Shown: in pieces, positions 56,790 to 64,000 of the stretch
Numbering within the stretch: the first letter of the stretch is position 1
How the letters are laid out: the number at the start of each line of letters is the position of its first letter
Source: an uncultured Verrucomicrobiota bacterium
Lineage (GTDB): Bacteria; Verrucomicrobiota; Verrucomicrobiia; Opitutales; Opitutaceae
Direction of reading: 5' to 3'
Assembly: GCA_903960515.1 (NCBI GenBank)
Contig: CAJCBL010000171.1
Location: 24,762 to 88,761 of the forward strand
Length of the DNA: 64,000 bases
Translations under genes and position numbers: made by a program
The notes under the pieces: model-generated
What the model was told of the DNA's origin: nothing
Database searches by the model: none
Seen by the model: only the letters and a program-made list of their open reading frames with translations

Positions 56790-57347
56790 ATGCTCGCCAC
56801 GCTGACGTTCCTCCTTGCTTCCGCTGCGCCCGAAGCCGCCGAGGCTGCCCATCAAGGCAACCAGTTCGGCATCGCGACGAACTACATCGTGATGCAGTTC
56901 GTCAGCTTCTGCATCCTAGCCGTCGTGCTCTACCGTTGGGGCCTCAAGCCGGTGCTCACCACGATGGACGAGCGCCAGCACAAGATCGAGGCCGGCCTCA
57001 AATATACAGAGGAGATGAGGGCCAAGCTCGAGCAGGCCAACCTGCAGAGCGAGGAGATCATGCGCAAAGCGGCCTTTGAGGCGCAGGCCGTGGTAACCGA
57101 TGCCCGCAAGGTCGCCAAGGAGCTCGCCGATCGCCAAGCTCAGGATACCGCCGCGCAGACGGCGTCCATGCTCGCCAAGGCCCAGCAGGCCATCGATCTT
57201 GAGCACGGCAAGATGATGGCCGAGGTTCGCGGGGAGATCGCCCGCCTGGTGACCCTCACCGCGGCCAAGGTGCTCTCCACCGAACTCTCTGCCGCCGACA
57301 AGGCGCGCTATACTCAGGCCGCCACCCGCGACCTGACCAGCGTCTGA
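56790..57347 (+). CDS. atpF: ATP synthase Fo subunit b
   Basis: A 185-residue peripheral-stalk protein. A short Ala-rich leader is followed by one membrane helix (YIVMQFVSFCILAVVLYRWGLKPVL, about 35-59) and a long charged helix (EEMRAKLEQANLQSEEIMRKAAFEAQ) that dimerises in the stalk. Length is slightly longer than E. coli b. Follows atpE by 54 bp. Confidence 0.93.
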   Translation: MLATLTFLLASAAPEAAEAAHQGNQFGIATNYIVMQFVSFCILAVVLYRWGLKPVLTTMDERQHKIEAGLKYTEEMRAKLEQANLQSEEIMRKAAFEAQAVVTDARKVAKELADRQAQDTAAQTASMLAKAQQAIDLEHGKMMAEVRGEIARLVTLTAAKVLSTELSAADKARYTQAATRDLTSV

Positions 57348-57352
57348 ATCGA

Positions 57353-57443
57353 AGGCTGAAAGCTGAAGAACTGCAGGCTGAATAGCACCTAAACCGGCCC
57401 CCATTCTCATCTTCGGCTTTTCAGACTTCAGCATTCAGCCTTT
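57353..57443. repeat. GGCTGAA-word inverted repeat, atpF-atpH spacer
   Basis: AAGGCTGAAAGCTGAAG (57353-57369) pairs with CTTCAGCATTCAGCCTT (57427-57443), 16 of 17. Arm 1 starts 5 bp after the atpF stop and arm 2 ends 6 bp before atpH. Confidence 0.92.
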
Positions 57444-57449
57444 CCACTC

Positions 57450-57845
57450 ATGTCCGCTTCCAAACAGATCCGCGCCACAGCCCGCACTCTCCTCAAGCTG
57501 AGCCTGGAAAACGGCCAACTCTCCGAGGCGAAGGTGGCCGATGTGCTCGCTTGGTTTGAGCAGAAGCCGCCGGCCCACTCCGCCGCCACACTGCGCGAGT
57601 ACCACCGCCTCGCCCTGCGCGAATACAACCGCAGCCGCGCCCGCGTAGAGTTCGCCGGTGCCCTGCCGGGCGATGCCCTCCCGTCCATCGTTGCCCAACT
57701 TTCCAGCATCTATGGCCGACCTGTCTCTGCCATTACCAGAGAGAATCCCGACCTCATTGCCGGCGTGCGCATCAGCATCGGCGACGATGTCTACGAGCGC
57801 TCCATCGCCATCGAGCTCGAATCCCTCGCCAGCAGCAGCGTCTGA
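57450..57845 (+). CDS. atpH: ATP synthase F1 subunit delta (short form)
   Basis: A 131-residue delta (OSCP-like) subunit linking F1 to the b stalk. It is about 45 residues shorter than the usual 175-180. The N-terminal helical part is compact (IRATARTLLKLSLENGQLSEAKVADVL), and the C-terminal domain keeps the family ending: TRENPDLIAGVRISIGDDVYERSIAIELESL. The open frame is complete with no frameshift evidence, so this is a short form and not a broken gene. Confidence 0.88.
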   Translation: MSASKQIRATARTLLKLSLENGQLSEAKVADVLAWFEQKPPAHSAATLREYHRLALREYNRSRARVEFAGALPGDALPSIVAQLSSIYGRPVSAITRENPDLIAGVRISIGDDVYERSIAIELESLASSSV

Positions 57846-57860
57846 CTGATGCGAAACGCA

Positions 57861-57934
57861 GAATGGAGAATGCAGATCTGAAACGCAGATACGCGCACCT
57901 CCTTTCCCCACTTTAAGCTCTACATTCTCAATTC
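57861..57934. repeat. Inverted repeat, atpH-atpA spacer
   Basis: GAATGGAGAATGCAGA (57861-57876) pairs with TCTACATTCTCAATTC (57919-57934), 14 of 16. The words differ from the GGCTGAA family, but the placement between stop and start is the same. Confidence 0.82.
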
Positions 57935-57952
57935 CCCCCACCGCCCGCGCCT

Positions 57953-59488
<1,536 letters not shown>

Positions 59489-59500
59489 GAGCGCTGAACG

Positions 59501-59931
59501 AAGGCTGAATGCTGAAACCTGAAGGCTGAAATGGTGAATCCATGTTTCACGAACACGGTGACCTCCGTATCCGAACGCGCGAACTCGCGCTGCGGATCGC
59601 GCGCGCTTACCGCGCCTTGCCTCGTGATCGGGTGGCCCAGGTTTGGGGCGAACAACTTCTCCGAGCGGGTGGCTCAGTCGGTGCAAATTATCGTGAGGCT
59701 CAGCGTGGTCGATCAGTCGTTGAGTTTCGCTCAAAGCTGGGAGATTGCCTCCGTGAAGCGGACGAAGCCCTCTATTGGATCGAATTGCTGGAAGCCGAGA
59801 AATATTTCACTCCGGAAAGGGTCGCCGCGCTCAAGGACGAGCTCGATCAGCTCATTGCCATTATTGTCACGCTCATTCGGAAAGACCCAGCGGGCTGAGT
59901 ATTCAGCCTTCAGGGTTCAGCCTTCAGCCTT
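59501..59931. repeat. 30-bp inverted repeat enclosing the four-helix-bundle gene
   Basis: Arm 1 (59501-59530) begins AAGGCTGAATGCTGAAACCT. Arm 2 (59902-59931) is its reverse complement at 28 of 30 bases. Arm 1 starts 12 bp after the atpA stop and arm 2 ends 7 bp before atpG. The 371-nt loop consists almost exactly of the four-helix-bundle gene. Confidence 0.95.
59542..59898 (+). CDS. Four-helix-bundle protein (S23/IVP-like) inserted in the atp operon
   Basis: A 118-residue protein of the four-helix-bundle family (TIGR02436; also seen as S23 in rRNA intervening sequences and related to Avd of diversity-generating retroelements). Typical features are the N-terminal LRIRTRELALRIARAYRALP, the central conserved LLRAGGSVGANYREAQRGRSVVEFRSKLGDCLREADEALYWIELL, and a final amphipathic helix (LKDELDQLIAIIVTLIRK). 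It probably forms a pentameric nucleic-acid-binding ring. It is the only non-ATP-synthase gene in the operon and sits in the loop of a 30-bp inverted repeat. Confidence 0.92.
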   Translation: MFHEHGDLRIRTRELALRIARAYRALPRDRVAQVWGEQLLRAGGSVGANYREAQRGRSVVEFRSKLGDCLREADEALYWIELLEAEKYFTPERVAALKDELDQLIAIIVTLIRKDPAG

Positions 59932-59938
59932 CTAGAAC

Positions 59939-60823
59939 ATGCCCTCGACCAGAGACATCCGACGTCGCATTAAGTCCGTAAAGAACACCCGCCAGATTAC
60001 CAAGGCGATGGAGTTGGTTGCGGCCTCCAAGATGAAGAAGGCCCAGCAGCTCGCCGTGGCCGGCCATCCCTACGCCGCGTTGCTCTGCGATATGCTCGCC
60101 ACCCTCAGCCACCGTGTGGAACACGAGCAGCATCCGTTCTTCGCCGCCCGCCCGGTAGCCAACCGGGGCATCCTGCTGATCACTACCGACCGCGGCCTCT
60201 GCGGCCCGCTCAATAGCAACCTGCTGCGCGTCGTCACCGAGATCCAGGAGCCCACGAAATACGTGTGCATCGGCCGCAAGGGCACCCAGTTTCTCAGCCG
60301 CACCAAACGTGATCTCGTGGCGGATTTCACGGTGAGCGACAAGACCCCCTTCGCTGAGATTCGGCCCGCCGCCGAGTACCTGATCAAACTTTTCCTCGAT
60401 GGAGAGGTGGATACCGTGGAGGTTCTTTACTCCTACTATCGCAACACGCTGGTGCAGGTGCCTCTGTTGTTGCCGCTATTGCCGCTTGGCAACCTTGAGG
60501 ACTCCATCGAGCGGGTGCGCAAGCAGCGGGGGGGCGGGGAGTCTGCGGTCAAGAGCGACGAACGATCGATGCTCTTCGAACCGGGTGCCTCTGCGGTATT
60601 CGATGCATTGCTGCCGCTCTTTATCAACCGCGAGATTTATCAGTGCGTGCTCGACTCCAAGGCCTCCGAACATAGCGCCCGCATGGTTGCGATGAAGACG
60701 GCCAAGGACAACGCCTCCAAGCTTCTCGATTCCCTTACGCTCGAATATAACAAGGCCCGCCAAGCCGGCATCACCGCTGAGATTCTCGAAATCTCCGCCT
60801 CTCAGATGGCTCAGTCTGCGTAA
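59939..60823 (+). CDS. atpG: ATP synthase F1 subunit gamma
   Basis: A 294-residue central-stalk subunit. The N-terminal coiled helix (TRDIRRRIKSVKNTRQITKAMELVAASKMKKAQ) and C-terminal helix (EHSARMVAMKTAKDNASKLLDSLTLEYNKARQAGITAEILEI) carry the family signature; the central Rossmann-like part begins with ILLITTDRGLCGPLNSNL. Full length. Begins 40 bp after the four-helix-bundle gene. Confidence 0.97.
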   Translation: MPSTRDIRRRIKSVKNTRQITKAMELVAASKMKKAQQLAVAGHPYAALLCDMLATLSHRVEHEQHPFFAARPVANRGILLITTDRGLCGPLNSNLLRVVTEIQEPTKYVCIGRKGTQFLSRTKRDLVADFTVSDKTPFAEIRPAAEYLIKLFLDGEVDTVEVLYSYYRNTLVQVPLLLPLLPLGNLEDSIERVRKQRGGGESAVKSDERSMLFEPGASAVFDALLPLFINREIYQCVLDSKASEHSARMVAMKTAKDNASKLLDSLTLEYNKARQAGITAEILEISASQMAQSA

Positions 60824-60838
60824 ACCACGCAGCAGTAT

Positions 60839-62371
<1,533 letters not shown>

Positions 62372-62373
<2 letters not shown>

Positions 62374-62511
62374 AGGCTGAATCCCGAAAGGCTGAACCCG
62401 CCGGAGCTCTTTGGCGCAAACAGCCCCCGTCGCTCCTGCCTTCATCGCTCCAGCTTTCCGCGTTCAGGTTTTTAGTGTTCTGCTTTTCAGCCTTCAGTCG
62501 TTCAGCCTTTC
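62372..62511. repeat. GGCTGAA-word inverted repeat, atpD-atpC spacer
   Basis: Arm 1 (62372-62396) has GAAGGCTGAATCCCGAAAGG and starts in the atpD stop codon. Arm 2 (62486-62511) has TTCAGCCTTCAGTCGTTCAG and ends 6 bp before atpC. Confidence 0.88.
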
Positions 62512-62517
62512 CCTCCC

Positions 62518-62928
62518 ATGCCCATCCTCCTTGAAATCGCCACCCCTGAAGGCCGGGTTTATTCGGACACGGTCGACACCGTAGTGCTGCCCACGGCCCA
62601 GGGCGAGATAGGCATCCTGCCCGGCCACATCCCCGTGCTCACGCAACTGGAGGCGGGAGAGCTGCGCGTCCAGAAAGGCAACACGCAGGAGCTGCTTGTT
62701 TGCGGCCGCGGTTTTGCCGAGATTGCCGGCGACAAGGTGAGCGTGCTCGCCGAGCAGGCGATCAACATCGCGGCCATCGACGAGGCTGTGGTGCAGAAAG
62801 CCTGCCAGCGCGCCGAGGAGGCGCTCAGGGAGGGGCCCAATCTCGCCACAGATGAAGCCGAGCGACTGGAAGGAGTGGTGCGTTTCGCCTACGCCCAGCT
62901 CGACATCAAGCGCCGCCATCGCGGCTGA
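62518..62928 (+). CDS. atpC: ATP synthase F1 subunit epsilon
   Basis: A 136-residue epsilon subunit with the N-terminal beta-sandwich (LLEIATPEGRVYSDTVDTVVLPTAQGEIGILPGHIPVLTQLEAGEL) and a C-terminal helical hairpin that can inhibit ATP hydrolysis. Last gene of the operon; no clear terminator follows, and a converging gene ends 20 bp away. Confidence 0.95.
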   Translation: MPILLEIATPEGRVYSDTVDTVVLPTAQGEIGILPGHIPVLTQLEAGELRVQKGNTQELLVCGRGFAEIAGDKVSVLAEQAINIAAIDEAVVQKACQRAEEALREGPNLATDEAERLEGVVRFAYAQLDIKRRHRG

Positions 62929-62947
62929 GCGAGCGGCATGGATCGCT

Positions 62948-63385
62948 CTACCGATGAGGAATTGGTGATGGCCGTCCGCTCCGTCGATCTTGGCTGACCA
63001 TGGCGAACATGAGGGCACTCGCAACCCAGCCCAGCGCCAGTCCGCTCGCTAGGCGGGTTGAATGCAGCAGGGGAATAATCCCTGTGTTTTGCAGTAGCAA
63101 CTCGCTCAGTAGCGCCGCCGCCGCCGCCAGAAGGAGAGGCCGGCCCCAGCGAATCAAAAACCGAGGAGGGGGCAGGAGTGCACCAATGGCTACTCCCGCA
63201 TAGAGGCCGGCGCAACGGCTGCACACCAGCATGCCGACCCCTGCCACACAGAATGTTCGATCCGGGATTTGATGGCAGAGCCCGTGGAACAGGGCAACCG
63301 ACTCCTCCGGTCGTGCCCGCGCAGCAGCAAAAGCCCAAGGAATGAGCCCTGCTGTAGAGACAAGGACGCGCAGAAGCGCGATCAC
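62948..63385 (-). CDS. DUF2085 membrane protein
   Basis: A 145-residue membrane protein with the DUF2085 signature: LFHGLCHQIPDRTFCVAGVGMLVCSRCAGLYAGVAIG (about residues 32-70), followed by two hydrophobic helices (PLLLAAAAALLSELLLQNTGI and ASGLALGWVASALMFAMV). The CHQ...C..C set may bind metal; the family's function is unknown. It lies 6 bp downstream of the next minus-strand gene, so the two are probably co-transcribed. Confidence 0.85.
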   Translation of the reverse strand: MIALLRVLVSTAGLIPWAFAAARARPEESVALFHGLCHQIPDRTFCVAGVGMLVCSRCAGLYAGVAIGALLPPPRFLIRWGRPLLLAAAAALLSELLLQNTGIIPLLHSTRLASGLALGWVASALMFAMVSQDRRSGRPSPIPHR

Positions 63386-63391
63386 GGAGTA

Positions 63392-63910
63392 TCAATTGCG
63401 GAGATTGCGCTTGAAGAACAGCAGCAGCGACAGGAACCCGCCGAGCGCACCGAAACCGGCGTAGAGCACAATATTCACGGGAATCATGAACAGACCAACG
63501 GTTCCCTGAATGGCGAATTGTCTGGCTAGTTCGGGCGGAAGGCGCTGCGCGAGCGCGGCCATGACGCCCGCGAACATGGCACCGAGGATCAAACTGAAGA
63601 TGCTGGAGATCAAACCGGCCCCAGCACCGGCGGCTGCGCCGAAAAGAGCGCCCTCAGCATTCGACATGGTATCCGTGGGGTTAGCCTTGAAGTACATCAT
63701 GAGGGCAAGCGTGACGCCCGCGATATTCAGCAGGCAGAAAAAGAAGTTCAGGCAGTTCAAGAGCGGGATGCTCGACAACAGGCCCCCAAAGAGCGCACCA
63801 AGGAGAATGTGTTTGGTGAAGCGGCTGAAGCCGGCTGCGCGCGCTGGCGAAGGTGTGGAGCCCCGCGCGACAATTAGAACCCGCCACTGACGACAATTAG
63901 AATCCGCCAT
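63392..63910 (-). CDS. Hypothetical membrane protein
   Basis: A 172-residue membrane protein with about four hydrophobic segments (ILLGALFGGLLSSIPLLNCLNFFFCLLNIAGVTLALMMYF; ALFGAAAGAGAGLISSIFSLILGAMFAGVMAAL; GLFMIPVNIVLYAGFGALGGFLSLLLFF). The glycine-rich body resembles small Yip1- or DUF-type bacterial proteins, but I do not recognise it. Start is uncertain: the ATG at 63910 lies at the edge of a tandem repeat that encodes the first residues (MADSNCRQWRVLIVAR). A start nearer GFSRFTKHIL is possible. Confidence 0.66.
   Translation of the reverse strand: MADSNCRQWRVLIVARGSTPSPARAAGFSRFTKHILLGALFGGLLSSIPLLNCLNFFFCLLNIAGVTLALMMYFKANPTDTMSNAEGALFGAAAGAGAGLISSIFSLILGAMFAGVMAALAQRLPPELARQFAIQGTVGLFMIPVNIVLYAGFGALGGFLSLLLFFKRNLRN
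63868..63909. repeat. Two direct copies of a 19-bp repeat
   Basis: CGACAATTAGAACCCGCCA (63868-63886) and CGACAATTAGAATCCGCCA (63891-63909), 18 of 19 identical at a 23-bp period, at the 5' end of the membrane-protein frame. Confidence 0.9.
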
Positions 63911-64000
63911 CACGGCGGCCTCTTTTTTGGCTCGTTGGTCTGCGTGAGCGGTGAAGCTCGGGCCTTTGCGCAGGCCCATGATCACCGAGCTTCAGTACCA

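Overview
The window reads as a GC-rich bacterial chromosome segment, most likely from the Verrucomicrobiota and plausibly Opitutaceae. That placement is inference: it rests on the TamB/TamA pair, the homodimeric GlyRS, a short F1 delta subunit, urea-directed nitrogen genes and word-repeat spacers. No rRNA, tRNA, CRISPR array, integrase or intact transposase was found. Two parS-type sites in and beside mnmG suggest an origin-proximal location.

Layout. 0-3 kb: partial SNF2 helicase with an N-terminal SWIM-type zinc motif (minus strand, runs off the left edge). 3.1-10.9 kb: glyQS with a strong terminator, then overlapping tamB-tamA. 10.9-15.7 kb: a decayed accessory zone holding remnants of a second SNF2 helicase, two degenerate tamB-derived copies, a PaaX-type regulator broken by a 10-bp tandem duplication, and five copies of a 32-bp palindrome. 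15.7-17 kb: an unrecognised cytoplasmic protein. 17.1-27.3 kb: an outer-membrane barrel, then urtABCDE (urea ABC importer) and ureABC (nickel urease). 27.4-33.4 kb: small unlinked genes (secreted proteins, GNAT acetyltransferase, CoA-binding protein, nitroreductase, YkgJ-type protein).

33.5-44 kb (minus): ABC importer, NikR-like regulator, two DUF1989 proteins, a urea-carboxylase-family enzyme and allophanate hydrolase. By current knowledge of this gene set it probably degrades guanidine by way of carboxyguanidine and allophanate rather than urea alone. 44.05-44.88 kb: an 814-bp element with 23-bp terminal inverted repeats and a 9-bp target duplication. It separates that operon from ureEFGD (44.9-47.7 kb), the nickel-insertion accessory genes. 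The window is therefore rich in nitrogen scavenging: urea uptake, urease with its maturation genes, and an ATP/biotin-dependent route ending in ammonia.

47.9-51.2 kb: mnmE and mnmG. 51.2-52.5 kb: a REP-like pair and a decayed mnmG fragment that keeps a perfect parS-like site. 52.5-55.3 kb: PhoB/PhoR-type two-component pair and trmB. 55.6-62.9 kb: the F1Fo ATP synthase operon atpBEFHA-[four-helix-bundle gene]-GDC. 62.9-64 kb: two small membrane proteins (minus).

The most unusual pattern is in the spacers of the ure and atp operons. Many carry a short-word inverted repeat, one arm at the upstream stop codon and the other just before the next start codon. Between atpA and atpG the two arms (28 of 30 bases matching) enclose a four-helix-bundle (S23/IVP-like) gene, an arrangement like the intervening sequences found in some 23S rRNA genes.
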